Source: Lachnospiraceae bacterium AM93-12TA | GTDB taxonomy: Bacteria; Bacillota; Clostridia; Lachnospirales; Lachnospiraceae | Reading direction: 5' to 3' | Assembly: GCA_027698105.1 (NCBI GenBank) | Contig: JAQERH010000003.1 | Location: forward strand, 42,521-106,520 | Length of the DNA stretch: 64,000 nt | In this document: positions 25,353 through 35,137 of the stretch, piece after piece | How the letters are laid out: each line of letters begins with the position of its first letter | Position numbering within the stretch: position 1 is the first letter of the stretch | Translations under genes and position numbers: made by a program | Notes under the pieces: generated by a model | Told to the model about the DNA's origin: nothing | The model's input: the letters and a program-made list of their open reading frames with translations, nothing else | Database searches by the model: none

Positions 25353-26222
25353 ATGAGCAGCAATCTGATGAAAGGCGTGATCGATATGCACGTCCATTCC
25401 AATCCTGATCTGAGGCTTAGGGCTTACGATGATTTTGAGCTGATGGAAGCCGGAATCAGGGCAGGAGCCAGAGGAATCGTGATTAAAACTCACCAGGGAA
25501 GTACGGCAGAGAGAGCCTATCTGTGCAATCGGTACAATGAGAGAGTCCATGGAGATACCAATGATTTTACCATGTTTGGAAGTATCACATTAAACCGTGT
25601 GGTAGGGGGAATCAATCCCAGGGCAGCGGAGACAGCATTAAAGCTGGGAGCTAAGGCAGTGTGGCTGCCTACTCAGTCTGCCAGAAACCATATGGAAAAA
25701 GTGGGGCAGGATGCCAGCCAGTGTGCAGAGGTAGTAAGGGACGGAAAAATTGTGCCGGAACTTTCCGATATTTTTCAGCTGGTGAAGGATTTCGATGCAG
25801 TTTTAGGAACAGCCCATATCTCTCCCAAGGAAGCTTTTATCGTAGTGGAGGAGGCCAGAAAGGCGGGAATCAAAAAGATTGTCCTGACCCATCCGGAATG
25901 GTGGATTGTGGATATGAGCCTGGAGGATCAGATCCGCATGGTAAAGGATTATGACATTATTTTAGAGCGGTGTTATGCCCAGAATATGGGAAACGGCCGA
26001 TATAAGAGCAATCTGCAGGATAACCTGGACATGGTGAAGGAAGTCGGATATAAAAATGTGATGGTATCCACAGACGGCGGACAGACAGAGAATCCCCACT
26101 GGGAGCTGGCTCTTGCAGAGTATATTCAGTTCCTGTTAGACGGAGGAATTCCCAGAGATGAAGTTTACTATATGACCCACACGATCCAGAGACAGCTTCT
26201 GGGAATCAGAGAGGAGGAGTAA
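25353..26222 (+). CDS. DUF6282 family amidohydrolase-like protein
   Basis: The 289-residue protein carries amidohydrolase-superfamily motifs: DMHVHSNPDLR at the start (metal-binding HxH), IKTHQGS, LTHPEWW and VSTDGGQTENP near the end, which would supply metal ligands. This is the DUF6282 family. The reaction is not known; a lactone or amide ring opening is typical for such folds. ATG 25353 has a GGAGGGAG site; the longer frame is unsupported. It is the first gene of an operon with a MatC-like carrier and an isocitrate-dehydrogenase-like enzyme, so it may prepare an acid for oxidation. Confidence 0.7.
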   Translation: MSSNLMKGVIDMHVHSNPDLRLRAYDDFELMEAGIRAGARGIVIKTHQGSTAERAYLCNRYNERVHGDTNDFTMFGSITLNRVVGGINPRAAETALKLGAKAVWLPTQSARNHMEKVGQDASQCAEVVRDGKIVPELSDIFQLVKDFDAVLGTAHISPKEAFIVVEEARKAGIKKIVLTHPEWWIVDMSLEDQIRMVKDYDIILERCYAQNMGNGRYKSNLQDNLDMVKEVGYKNVMVSTDGGQTENPHWELALAEYIQFLLDGGIPRDEVYYMTHTIQRQLLGIREEE

Positions 26223-26224
26223 TT

Positions 26225-27538
26225 ATGCTCAGTATACTGCTTGTAGCCTCCATTGCCCTGGCGGTTATCCTGGGTTATAAAACACAGATTAATACAGGAT
26301 TTTTCTGTATGGCTTTTGCCTATCTCTTAGGCTGCTTTGGGCTGGGAATGAGTACAAAGGAGCTGGTGGCCTGCTGGCCTACCAGCACCATGTTTGTTAT
26401 TTTAAGTGTTTCACTGTTCTATAACTTTGCGGCAGTGAATGGGACGCTGGAAAAAATGTCATCCCATCTCCTCTACACCTGCAGGAAGTTTCCAGGAATG
26501 CTTCCCTTTGCCCTGTTTTTCGTGGCAGTAGCTCTTTCCGTAATGGGAGCGGCGTATTTTACTGTATTAGCATTTCTGGCTCCTATTACCATGCTGATCT
26601 GTGAGGAAGCAAAGATGGACAAGCTTACAGGGGCCGTGGCCATTAACTGCGGCGCTCTGGCAGGCGGAAACTTTTCCACAGCAGCTCTGGGAGTAGTGTT
26701 CAGAGGCCTTATGGAAACTGCCTATGAGGCAGAGCCGGCCCTTGCAGTGCCAGATTCCTTTACAGAGGAAATGAAGATTTTTGCATTCTCTATTGTATTT
26801 TCCCTGATTCTTATCAGTGTGTTCCGCTTTGGATTCCGCTCCAACCGGGGAATTGGAAAGGGAGTTGTGTTTGAAAAACCGGCTGCGTTTGAGAAGGATC
26901 AGAAGCTGACTTTATATCTGATGCTTGCTATGATGGCAGTTGTGCTGGTATTCCCGCTGTTAAAGCTGGCGCTTCCACACAACGCTGTAATAAGCACTGT
27001 CAGCGGAAAAATTGATGTGGGCCTGGTAGCTGTCTGCTTTGCTGTATTTGCCCTTTTATTAAAGCTGGCTCCTCAGAAAGAGGTGATTGCCCGCATTCCG
27101 TGGAATACGATTTTAATGATTGCAGGAGCCGGAATGCTGATTGCGGTAGCGGTAAAGGCAGGAACCATAGATGCCCTCTCAGCCTGGATCGGATCGAACG
27201 TGCCGACTCCTATGGTTCCATTAGCTTTCAGCTTTGTAGGCGCTTTTATGAGCTTCTTCAGCTCCACCACAGGAGTAGTGGCTCCAGCCCTGTTCCCGCT
27301 GATTCCGCCGCTGGCGGCAGCTACAGGCTTAAATCCTGCAGCCCTGTTTGCCTGCACAGTACTGGGAGCCCAGAGCAGCGCCATCAGCCCGTTTTCTTCC
27401 GGCGGCAGCCTGATTTTAGGCTCTGTAGGAAGCGAGGAGGACAGAAACCACCTGTTCAACCGCCTGTTGTTTATCGCTGTTCCAGTCAGCGTTATCTGCT
27501 GTGCTGTTTACAACCTGGCAGTAGCTGAACTTTTTTAG
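26225..27538 (+). CDS. MatC/SLC13-type dicarboxylate carrier
   Basis: The 437-residue protein is polytopic with about 11-12 membrane segments. The N-terminal third reads like the MatC N-terminal domain: LGYKTQINTGFFCMAFAYLL, ACWPTSTMFVILSVSLFYNFA, then GALAGGNFSTAALG. MatC-type carriers move malonate and other dicarboxylates. ATG 26225 follows GAGGAGTAATT, two bases after the stop of the DUF6282 gene, so the two are tightly coupled. Substrate is inferred from the dehydrogenase downstream: probably a C4-C6 hydroxy-acid. Confidence 0.75.
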   Translation: MLSILLVASIALAVILGYKTQINTGFFCMAFAYLLGCFGLGMSTKELVACWPTSTMFVILSVSLFYNFAAVNGTLEKMSSHLLYTCRKFPGMLPFALFFVAVALSVMGAAYFTVLAFLAPITMLICEEAKMDKLTGAVAINCGALAGGNFSTAALGVVFRGLMETAYEAEPALAVPDSFTEEMKIFAFSIVFSLILISVFRFGFRSNRGIGKGVVFEKPAAFEKDQKLTLYLMLAMMAVVLVFPLLKLALPHNAVISTVSGKIDVGLVAVCFAVFALLLKLAPQKEVIARIPWNTILMIAGAGMLIAVAVKAGTIDALSAWIGSNVPTPMVPLAFSFVGAFMSFFSSTTGVVAPALFPLIPPLAAATGLNPAALFACTVLGAQSSAISPFSSGGSLILGSVGSEEDRNHLFNRLLFIAVPVSVICCAVYNLAVAELF

Positions 27539-27597
27539 AAAAATAAGACGGAAAAAGAAAGACCGGCTCTGGAGGGCTGGCAGAAGGGAGACAGAAC

Positions 27598-28602
27598 ATG
27601 AAAAAGACAGTCACAGTATTTCGGGGAGACGGAATCGGTCCGGAATTAGTGGACAGTGTATTAAACATTCTGGAGGCAGCCAATGCGCCGCTGAATTACG
27701 AGTTGTTTGATGTAGGTGAAAATGAATGGAAGAGAAGCGGAAACCTGATTCCGGAGGCAGCCTGCCGTTCCTTTGAGAATACAAAAGTATTATTGAAATC
27801 TCCGATTACAACGCCGGTAGGAACAGGATTCCGTTCCCTGAACGTGACTCTCAGAGGAATGTACGACCTGTATGCCAACATCCGTCCGGTTCGTTCCAAT
27901 GCGGCAGTCCATACGCCGTTTCACGATGTGGACATTGTGATTTTCAGGGAAAATACAGAGGGACTTTATGTGGGACAGGAAGAAAAAATAGACGATGATA
28001 CTGTTCATGCTGTGAAAATTGTCACCAGAAAGGCCAGCGAGCGGATTATTCGGGACGCCTTTGAATATGCAGTACTTCATGGAAGAAAAAAGGTAACCTG
28101 TGTTCACAAGGCCAATATTTTGAAGCAGTCGGACGGAATGTTCCTGTCCATTTTCCGGGAGATAGCCGGGGAATATCCTCAGATTGAGGCAGATGACAAG
28201 ATTATTGACAATACATGTATGCAGCTGGTGATGAATCCGAATCAGTTTGATGTGATGGTCATGCAGAACCTGTACGGAGATATTATTTCCGACCTGTGCA
28301 GCGGCTTAATCGGAGGCCTGGGACTGGTTCCATCCAGCAATATTGGAACAGAGTATGCCATGTTTGAGGCAGTACATGGAAGCGCCCCTGATATTGCAGG
28401 AAAGAATCTGGCCAATCCGACAGCTTTTCTCTGGTCAGCCTGCATGATGTTAGAGTACATTGGTGAAACGGAGTGCGCCGCCAGAATCAGGAATGCGGTG
28501 GATGAGGTTCTTCAGGAGGGAATCTGCCTGACAAGGGATCTTCATGGAACTGCTTCCACAAGGGAGTATACAGAAGCGATTATTAAAAAGCTTCAGAAAT
28601 AA
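27598..28602 (+). CDS. Isocitrate/isopropylmalate dehydrogenase family protein
   Basis: The 334-residue beta-decarboxylating dehydrogenase has the substrate and metal motifs of the family. [13 protein letters not shown] is at the start, then [47 protein letters not shown] and [10 protein letters not shown]. The coenzyme motif is [24 protein letters not shown] and the DLYANIRP block are like the NAD-dependent isocitrate branch, but tartrate, D-malate and homoisocitrate enzymes are close and I cannot decide. It has a strong terminator behind it and shares the LysR-controlled operon. ATG 27598 has an AGGGAGACAG site. Confidence 0.75.
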   Translation: MKKTVTVFRGDGIGPELVDSVLNILEAANAPLNYELFDVGENEWKRSGNLIPEAACRSFENTKVLLKSPITTPVGTGFRSLNVTLRGMYDLYANIRPVRSNAAVHTPFHDVDIVIFRENTEGLYVGQEEKIDDDTVHAVKIVTRKASERIIRDAFEYAVLHGRKKVTCVHKANILKQSDGMFLSIFREIAGEYPQIEADDKIIDNTCMQLVMNPNQFDVMVMQNLYGDIISDLCSGLIGGLGLVPSSNIGTEYAMFEAVHGSAPDIAGKNLANPTAFLWSACMMLEYIGETECAARIRNAVDEVLQEGICLTRDLHGTASTREYTEAIIKKLQK

Positions 28603-28614
28603 TGTTTGAAATGG

Positions 28615-28664
28615 AAAGCCAAGGAGCTGTGCGCAGATAGAGCGTCAGTCCCTTGGCTTTTTGG
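28615..28664 (+). terminator. Terminator of the dicarboxylate operon
   Basis: AAAGCCAAGG (28615-28624) pairs with CCTTGGCTTT (28651-28660), followed by a short T-run. Confidence 0.8.
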
Positions 28665-28722
28665 CGCGCTGATTCCTGTGCTGATTCCTGTGTCTGCCTG
28701 ACATCGGTACGGCAAACGCACC

Positions 28723-28751
28723 TTGCAAATAAAACACGGTTCTTGTATACT
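28723..28751 (+). promoter_or_regulatory. Sigma-A promoter of the ROK kinase gene
   Basis: TTGCAA (28723-28728) and TATACT (28746-28751), 17 bases apart, lie about 52 bases before the start codon. Confidence 0.7.
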
Positions 28752-28802
28752 GGAAAACAGAAAACAAAGTGAAATAAGCGTTATGGATAAAGGAGCTTTT
28801 CA

Positions 28803-29747
28803 ATGGGAAAAAAATGTATCGGAATCGATGTGGGAGGGACAAGCATAAAGCTTGGTCTGTTTGAAGTAGATGGGACTCTGCTGGAGAAGTGGGAGATTCC
28901 TACCAGAAAAGAAGAGAACGGAGCGTTTATCCTGCCAGACGCTGCAGCCTCTGTGAGGGAGAAGCTTTCAGAGAGAGGCCTTTCTCTTTCTGACGTGGCC
29001 GGGGCCGGACTGGGCCTTCCGGGACCAGTGATGCCGGACGGTTTTGTAGGTGTGTGTGTGAATCTGGGATGGAAGAACAGGAATCCTCAGAAAGAACTGA
29101 GCGCGCTGTTAGACGGAGTGTTAGTCAGGACAGGAAACGACGCGAACGTGGCTGCTCTGGGAGAGATGTGGCAGGGCGGAGGCAAGGGCTTTAGCGACAT
29201 CGTTATGGTGACTCTGGGAACCGGCGTAGGCGGCGGTGTGATTCTGGATAAAAGGATTGTATCTGGAAAACATGGAACAGGAGGGGAGATCGGGCATATC
29301 CGGATCAGGGAGAGTGAGAAGGAACCGTGTAACTGCGGCGGTTTCGGATGCCTGGAGCAGGTGGCCTCCGCCACAGGAATTGCCAGAGAAGCCAGAAGAG
29401 TCATGGAGCAGGACAGCTCTGATACAGAGATGCGGAAATTTGGCGCAGACATTACAGCCAAGGACGTGCTGGACTGCGCGAAGAGCGGAGATGCCATGGC
29501 CTGCCGCGTGATGGATACGGTGTTCTACTATCTGGGCTGGGCTTTGTCTGCGATATCGATGACAATAGATCCGGAGATTTTTGTCATTGGAGGCGGCGTA
29601 TCAAAGGCAGGCAGCTTTTTAATCGATGGAATCAGGAAATATTTTGACCCGTTTACTCCACTTTCCTTCCAGAAAGCAGAGATTGCGCTGGCGCAGCTGG
29701 GCAATGACGCTGGAATTTACGGAGCTGCAAGGCTGATCCTGGATTAG
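28803..29747 (+). CDS. glcK: ROK family glucokinase
   Basis: The enzyme phosphorylates glucose using ATP. The N-terminal phosphate-binding loop is GIDVGGTSIKLGLF. TGNDANVAALGE carries the catalytic aspartate, and GTGVGGGVIL is the second phosphate loop. The ROK zinc motif is CNCGGFGCLE at about residues 178-187. The 314-residue length is typical of Gram-positive glucokinases. ATG 28803 has an AAAGGAGC site. It has its own promoter and is followed by a GC-rich hairpin. Confidence 0.9.
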   Translation: MGKKCIGIDVGGTSIKLGLFEVDGTLLEKWEIPTRKEENGAFILPDAAASVREKLSERGLSLSDVAGAGLGLPGPVMPDGFVGVCVNLGWKNRNPQKELSALLDGVLVRTGNDANVAALGEMWQGGGKGFSDIVMVTLGTGVGGGVILDKRIVSGKHGTGGEIGHIRIRESEKEPCNCGGFGCLEQVASATGIAREARRVMEQDSSDTEMRKFGADITAKDVLDCAKSGDAMACRVMDTVFYYLGWALSAISMTIDPEIFVIGGGVSKAGSFLIDGIRKYFDPFTPLSFQKAEIALAQLGNDAGIYGAARLILD

Positions 29748-29769
29748 AAGCAGCCCATAAAATGAGGAG

Positions 29770-29796
29770 CCCCCGGCATCCGAAGATGACCGGGGG
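29770..29796 (+). terminator. GC-rich hairpin after the glucokinase gene
   Basis: CCCCCGG (29770-29776) and CCGGGGG (29790-29796) form a short, very stable stem. No T-run follows, so termination is uncertain. Confidence 0.5.
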
Positions 29797-29937
29797 AATT
29801 ATGAAAAATCTATATGCAAATCGGATAAAAAAATGATTTGTACGCTTTATTTTTTATACAAATAGTATAAAAAATAATTGTGAATAAAATATGAATAGCA
29901 TATTAACAATGTATGAAACATAGGCGGAGGAAATCAT

Positions 29938-31590
29938 ATGAGCGACAGCAAAAAGCGAAAAACGATTGTTATTGGACATAAAAATCCAGATACAGACTCC
30001 ATCTGTTCTGCCATCTGCTACGCCAATCTGAAGCGCATCCTGACAGGAGAGAAATTTACCCCGGCCAGAGCCGGGCACGTCAATTCCGAGACCCAGTACG
30101 TGCTGGACTATTTTGGGGTGGAAGCCCCAAAACTGATTGAAAATGTAAGGACTCAGGTAAAAGATATTGAAATCAGGGAGACGGCAGGCGTTCAGAAAAA
30201 TATTTCCCTGAAAAAAGCCTGGAATCTGATGCAGGATAATACAGTAGTGACTCTTCCGGCCGTAACGGAGGACAATACTCTGGAGGGACTGATCACAGTA
30301 GGCGATATTACCAGATCCTACATGAACGTATATGACAGCAGCATTCTGTCCAAGGCCTGCACCCAGTATTCCAATATCCTGGAAACCTTAGAGGGAGCGC
30401 TGGTGGTAGGTGATGAGAATGCTTACTTTGACAAGGGAAAGGTGCTGGTAGCAGCTGCCAATCCTGATATGATGGAGTATTACATTGAGAAAAATGATCT
30501 GGTGATCCTGGGAAACCGCTATGAATCCCAGCTGTGCGCCATTGAGATGGAGGCCAGCTGTATTATTGTATGCGAAGGCGCCGGAGTGTCCATGACCATT
30601 AAAAAGCTGGCACAGGAACGGGGCTGCACAGTTCTCACCACACCTTATGATACCTACACAGCTGCCCGCCTGATTAACCAGAGTATGCCTATCAGCTACT
30701 TTATGACAAAGGATAACCTGATTACCTTTGGAACCGATGATTTTATTGATGACATCAGGGATGTGATGGCAAACAAGCGTCACCGGGATTTCCCGATTCT
30801 TGATAAGGAAGGGAAATATAAGGGAATGATTTCCCGCCGGAATCTCTTAGGAGCCAGGGGAAAGAATCTGATCCTGGTGGATCACAATGAGAGAAGCCAG
30901 GCTGTGGAAGGCATGGAAAGCGCCAATGTGCTGGAGATCATTGACCACCACAGGCTGGGAACAGTAGAGACCATGTCGCCGGTATTTTTCAGAAACCAGC
31001 CTCTGGGCTGTACGGGAACCATTATCTATCAGATGTACAATGAAAATAAGGTGGAGATCGATAAAAAGACGGCTGGACTTCTGTGCAGCGCCATTATTTC
31101 CGATACCCTTTTATTCCGTTCTCCCACCTGTACGCCCATGGATCAGGCGGCGGCTCTTGCACTGGCTCAGACAGCAGAGATTGACGCGGAGGAATTCGCG
31201 AAAGAAATGTTTGAAGCGGGAAGCAAGCTGAAGGGAAAGACAGATTCAGAGATTTTCTATCAGGATTTCAAGCGCTTTACTGCTGGAAAGCTAACCTTTG
31301 GAGTGGGACAGATCACCTCCTTAAACGCAGAGGAGCTGGAAAAGCTGAAAGACCGGCTGTTAAAGTACATTGGAGAAGCCAGACAGGAACAGAAGGTGGA
31401 CATGATGTTCTTTATGATGACCAATATTTTAGAGCAGTCTACGGATTTGATCTGTGACGGACAGGGCGCGGAGCAGCTGGCTGCGGCTGCCTTTCACTTA
31501 AAAGAAGCTGCAGACGTGGTGAAGCTGCCAGGCGTTGTATCCAGAAAGAAGCAGCTGATTCCAGGACTGATGATTGCCACAGAGCAGTAG
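29938..31590 (+). CDS. ppaC: Manganese-dependent inorganic pyrophosphatase with CBS/DRTGG insert
   Basis: Family II pyrophosphatase, a DHH-type cytosolic enzyme splitting pyrophosphate. The N-terminal metal motif GHKNPDTDSICSAICYA and the later VDHNERSQA and IDHHRLG are the DHH ligands. Between them lie a CBS domain pair (VTLPAVTEDNTLEGLITVGDI and FPILDKEGKYKGMISRRN) interrupted by a DRTGG-like domain. These adenine-nucleotide-sensing inserts make this the 550-residue regulated form. ATG 29938 has a GCGGAGGAAA site. The flavoredoxin gene follows 15 bases after its stop. Confidence 0.92.
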   Translation: MSDSKKRKTIVIGHKNPDTDSICSAICYANLKRILTGEKFTPARAGHVNSETQYVLDYFGVEAPKLIENVRTQVKDIEIRETAGVQKNISLKKAWNLMQDNTVVTLPAVTEDNTLEGLITVGDITRSYMNVYDSSILSKACTQYSNILETLEGALVVGDENAYFDKGKVLVAAANPDMMEYYIEKNDLVILGNRYESQLCAIEMEASCIIVCEGAGVSMTIKKLAQERGCTVLTTPYDTYTAARLINQSMPISYFMTKDNLITFGTDDFIDDIRDVMANKRHRDFPILDKEGKYKGMISRRNLLGARGKNLILVDHNERSQAVEGMESANVLEIIDHHRLGTVETMSPVFFRNQPLGCTGTIIYQMYNENKVEIDKKTAGLLCSAIISDTLLFRSPTCTPMDQAAALALAQTAEIDAEEFAKEMFEAGSKLKGKTDSEIFYQDFKRFTAGKLTFGVGQITSLNAEELEKLKDRLLKYIGEARQEQKVDMMFFMMTNILEQSTDLICDGQGAEQLAAAAFHLKEAADVVKLPGVVSRKKQLIPGLMIATEQ

Positions 31591-31605
31591 AAAGAGGAGA
31601 AATTT

Positions 31606-32292
31606 ATGTCAAAACAGGATTGGAAGCCGGGAAATATGCTGTATCCCGTGCCGGTGATTATGGTGAGCTGCCAGAAGGAGAATGAAAAGCCGAATATTAT
31701 CACTGCGGCCTGGTGCGGGACGACCTGTTCTTCCCCGGCCATGCTCTATGTGTCCATCCGTCCGGAGCGCCATTCCCACCACATTATTAAGGAGACAGGC
31801 GAGTTTGTGGCCAATCTGGTGACGGAGGATCTGACCTTTGCCACTGATTACTGCGGCGTAAAATCAGGCCGGGATACAGATAAGTTTCAGGATATGAAGC
31901 TGACGCCCCTGAAATCTAAAAAGGTGAAATGTCCAGGTATTGCAGAAAGCCCTGTCAATCTGGAGTGCCGGGTGACCCAGGTGATCCCGCTGGGAAGCCA
32001 CGATATGTTTCTGGCAGAGATCGTCAATGTGACAGTGGATGAGAAATACATGGATGAGACAGGCCGGTTCCACTTAAATGAGGCCGGGCTGGTATCCTAC
32101 TCTCATGGAGAATATTTTAAATTAGGCAAAAAGCTCGGAAAATTCGGATATTCTGTGCAGAAGAAAAAAATCGGGAAGAAAGCGGGAGAAACGCCAGGGA
32201 AGCAGAACGCTGCGGTGAAACAGAAAGCAAAAACAGGAACTGCACGGAAAAATAAAGGAAAAACGGGAACTGACAGGAGAAGCAGGAAATGA
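31606..32292 (+). CDS. Flavoredoxin-like flavin reductase with basic tail
   Basis: Residues 1-185 form the split-barrel FMN-binding domain of the flavin reductase family: YPVPVIMVSCQ, ITAAWCGTTCSSPAMLYVSIRPERHSH, and ETGEFVANLVTEDL. After about residue 186 comes a Lys/Arg/Gly-rich tail of about 43 residues with no acidic face. Such a tail is unusual and may bind nucleic acid or membranes. ATG 31606 has an AGAGGAG site. The end overlaps the following kinase-like gene by four bases (ATGA), so it heads a three-gene unit ending in topB. Confidence 0.8.
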   Translation: MSKQDWKPGNMLYPVPVIMVSCQKENEKPNIITAAWCGTTCSSPAMLYVSIRPERHSHHIIKETGEFVANLVTEDLTFATDYCGVKSGRDTDKFQDMKLTPLKSKKVKCPGIAESPVNLECRVTQVIPLGSHDMFLAEIVNVTVDEKYMDETGRFHLNEAGLVSYSHGEYFKLGKKLGKFGYSVQKKKIGKKAGETPGKQNAAVKQKAKTGTARKNKGKTGTDRRSRK

Positions 32293-32813
32293 AAAAACAG
32301 AAGAAGGCTGATAACGTAACGCTGATTGGAATGCCGGCGGCTGGAAAGAGTACAGTGGGAGTGCTTCTGGCGAAGCGGCTGGGATATTCCTTTGTGGATG
32401 TGGATATTGTGATTCAGGAGCAGGAAAAAAGGCTTTTAAAGGAGATCATTGCCCAGGAGGGGATGGACGGCTTTATGGCAGTGGAAAACCGTGTGAATGC
32501 GGCTCTTGAGGCAGAGCAGAGTGTCATTGCCCCAGGCGGAAGCGTAATCTACGGGGACGAGGCCATGGCTCATTTAAAGGAAATCGGTCTGGTGGTTTAT
32601 CTGAAAATCAGCTATGAGGAACTGACGAACCGTCTGGGCAATATTGTGGACCGGGGTGTGGTTTTAAAGGAAGGTATGACTTTAAAGGATCTCTATGAGG
32701 AAAGGACTGCCTATTTTGAACGGTATGCAGATATTACCATAGACGAAGAGGGCAAGGATCTGGGCCAGGTGGTCGATGAGCTGAGGAGGATTCTGGAGGA
32801 GCGGTTATCATGA
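32289..32813 (+). CDS. Shikimate-kinase-like P-loop kinase
   Basis: The 174-residue protein has a P-loop GMPAAGKSTVGVLLAKRLG and FVDVDIVIQ where shikimate kinase has its Asp. The glycine motif is PGGSVIY instead of the usual TGGG, and the arginine that binds shikimate in FRxxE is replaced (GFMAVEN). The lid-like DRGVVLKEGMTLKDLYEERTAYFERYADITID is present. It fits the shikimate kinase superfamily, but these substitutions cast doubt on the substrate. It overlaps both neighbours by four bases, so it is translationally coupled with topB. Confidence 0.65.
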   Translation: MKKQKKADNVTLIGMPAAGKSTVGVLLAKRLGYSFVDVDIVIQEQEKRLLKEIIAQEGMDGFMAVENRVNAALEAEQSVIAPGGSVIYGDEAMAHLKEIGLVVYLKISYEELTNRLGNIVDRGVVLKEGMTLKDLYEERTAYFERYADITIDEEGKDLGQVVDELRRILEERLS

Positions 32814-35071
32814 AATCACTTGTTATTGCAGAAAAACCATCAGTAGGCAGAGACATTGCCCGCGTCTTAAACTGTAAAAAGAGCGGGGACGGCTGTCTGG
32901 AGGGAGAGAAATATGTAGTGACCTGGGCGCTGGGACATCTGGTCGAGCTGGCAGCGCCGGAGGCCTACGATAAGAGGTATAAAGAGTGGAAAATGGAAAC
33001 TCTCCCTATGATGCCGGATCCTTTTAAGCTGGAGGTTATCGGAAAGACAGCAAAGCAGTTTGGTGCAGTAAAACGGCAGCTGTTCAGAAACGATGTGAAG
33101 GATATTATCATTGCTACAGACGCAGGCCGGGAGGGAGAGCTGGTAGCCAGATTTATCCTGATGAAGACAGGATGCAAAAAGCCCATCAAACGGCTCTGGA
33201 TTTCCTCTGTCACAGACAAGGCCATCAGGGACGGGTTTTCAAAGCTCAGAGACGGAAGAGAGTACAACCATCTCCGGGATGCTGCCATGTGCCGGGCAGA
33301 GGCAGACTGGCTGGTAGGCTTAAACGCTACCAGGGCTTTGACCTGCAAATACAACGCTCAGCTGTCCTGCGGACGTGTCCAGACACCTACTCTGGCCATG
33401 ATTGCGGGAAGAGAGGAGGAAATCAGGAATTTCAGGCCCAAATCTTACTACGGCCTGACTGCCAGAACCTCAAATCCATCCCTTACCCTGACCTGGCAGG
33501 ATCAGAAGTCAGGCGGTATGAGAAGTTTTGACAGGGAGCGGATGGAAAAGCTGCTAAAGGATCTCAGAGATCAGCCGGTGAAGATCGTTCAGGTAAAGAG
33601 GACGCCGAAAAAGACCATGGCGCCTCTGCTCTACGATCTGACAGAGCTGCAGAGAGAGGCCAACAAGAGATTTGGCTACTCTGCCAAAGAGACCTTAAAT
33701 ATTATGCAGAGGCTTTACGAGAACCACAAGGTGCTGACTTATCCAAGAACTGATTCCAGATATTTAAGCAGTGATGTGGCGGACACCATAAAGGATCGTC
33801 TGTCCGCCTGCGGTACAGGGCCTTACAGGAAGCTGGCAGCCCGTCTGTCTAAACAGACCTGGACGAAGAAAGCAGCTTTTATTAACGATGCAAAGGTGTC
33901 GGATCATCACGCTATTATCCCTACGGAGCAGTTTGTTCAGCTTCAGCACATGACGGTGGAGGAACGGAAAATCTATGATCTGGTAGTGCGTCGTTTTCTG
34001 GCAGTTCTGCTCCCTGCGGCGGAGTACGATGAGACGGTGATTACGGCAGAAATAGGCGGCGAGCGGTTTATGGCCCGCGGCAAGGTAATGCGCTCTCAGG
34101 GCTGGCGGGAGGCCTACGAGACCGCTGGAAACGGAGACAGCGGGGCAGACAGTTCTGCTCTCCTTGCCGGATATCTGGACGATGAGGCAGATGAAGAGGG
34201 GGAGCGTGACGGTGCTGTCAAAGTGACGGAACAGACGCTTCCAGACGTGACGGAAGGCATGGCCATTGCCGGAGCAGGGCTGTCTCTGACAGAAGGAAAG
34301 ACGAAGCCGCCGGCTCCGTTTAATGAAGCCACCCTTCTCTCTGCCATGGAAAATCCGGTCAAATATATGGAGTCCCATGATAAGGCCATGGCGAAGACTC
34401 TGGGAGAGACAGGGGGACTTGGAACAGTAGCTACCAGAGCAGATATCATTGAAAAACTCTTTTCAAGCTTTATGCTGGAGAAAAAGGGAAAGGACATTTT
34501 CCTGACCTCCAAGGCCAAACAGCTGTTAAAGCTGGTTCCGGAGGATCTTCGGAAGCCGGAGCTGACAGCGGAGTGGGAAATGAAGCTTTCTAAAATTGCA
34601 AAAGGCGAACTGAAGCGGGAAGCCTTCATGAGTGATATCTGCGCCTACACAGAGGAGCTGATCGGGGAGATTAAGGGAGGGGAGGGAACCTTCCGCCACG
34701 ATAATCTGACGAATACAAAGTGTCCCCGCTGCGGAAAACGAATGCTTTCTGTCAAGGGAAAGAACAGCCAGATGCTGGTATGCCAGGACAGGGAATGCGG
34801 ATACAGGGAAACCATTTCCCGTACCTCCAACGCCAGATGCCCGAAATGCCATAAAAAAATGGAGCTGAGAGGTAAGGGAGAGAACCAGATGTTCTCCTGC
34901 TCCTGCGGTTATAAGGAAAAACTGTCAAACTTCAAGGAGCGCCGCCAGAAAGAAGGCGCAGGCGTAACGAAGCGGGATGTGATGAAGTACCTGAATAAGC
35001 AGAATCAGGAAGAGAAAATGGTAAATAATCCGTTTGCAGAGGCGTTTAAGAATCTGGGGCTGGATAAATAG
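32810..35071 (+). CDS. topB: DNA topoisomerase III
   Basis: Type IA topoisomerase that relaxes and decatenates DNA. The Toprim motif IIATDAGREGELVARF is at about 102-117. The active-site tyrosine is in LTYPRTDSRYLS at about 305-316. The C-terminus has two zinc-finger modules: CPRCGKRM...CQDREC and CPKCHKKM...CSCG. The 753-residue length is usual for the Gram-positive TopB. It starts at ATG 32810 inside the stop of the kinase-like gene. TopB copies occur on mobile elements as well, but this one has no element genes beside it. Confidence 0.9.
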   Translation: MKSLVIAEKPSVGRDIARVLNCKKSGDGCLEGEKYVVTWALGHLVELAAPEAYDKRYKEWKMETLPMMPDPFKLEVIGKTAKQFGAVKRQLFRNDVKDIIIATDAGREGELVARFILMKTGCKKPIKRLWISSVTDKAIRDGFSKLRDGREYNHLRDAAMCRAEADWLVGLNATRALTCKYNAQLSCGRVQTPTLAMIAGREEEIRNFRPKSYYGLTARTSNPSLTLTWQDQKSGGMRSFDRERMEKLLKDLRDQPVKIVQVKRTPKKTMAPLLYDLTELQREANKRFGYSAKETLNIMQRLYENHKVLTYPRTDSRYLSSDVADTIKDRLSACGTGPYRKLAARLSKQTWTKKAAFINDAKVSDHHAIIPTEQFVQLQHMTVEERKIYDLVVRRFLAVLLPAAEYDETVITAEIGGERFMARGKVMRSQGWREAYETAGNGDSGADSSALLAGYLDDEADEEGERDGAVKVTEQTLPDVTEGMAIAGAGLSLTEGKTKPPAPFNEATLLSAMENPVKYMESHDKAMAKTLGETGGLGTVATRADIIEKLFSSFMLEKKGKDIFLTSKAKQLLKLVPEDLRKPELTAEWEMKLSKIAKGELKREAFMSDICAYTEELIGEIKGGEGTFRHDNLTNTKCPRCGKRMLSVKGKNSQMLVCQDRECGYRETISRTSNARCPKCHKKMELRGKGENQMFSCSCGYKEKLSNFKERRQKEGAGVTKRDVMKYLNKQNQEEKMVNNPFAEAFKNLGLDK

Positions 35072-35137
35072 TAAAGCCAGTTTCTTTCAAAAAGTTTACA
35101 AATCATTTTCGCAATCCTTAAACCTCCGTTCCCCCTC

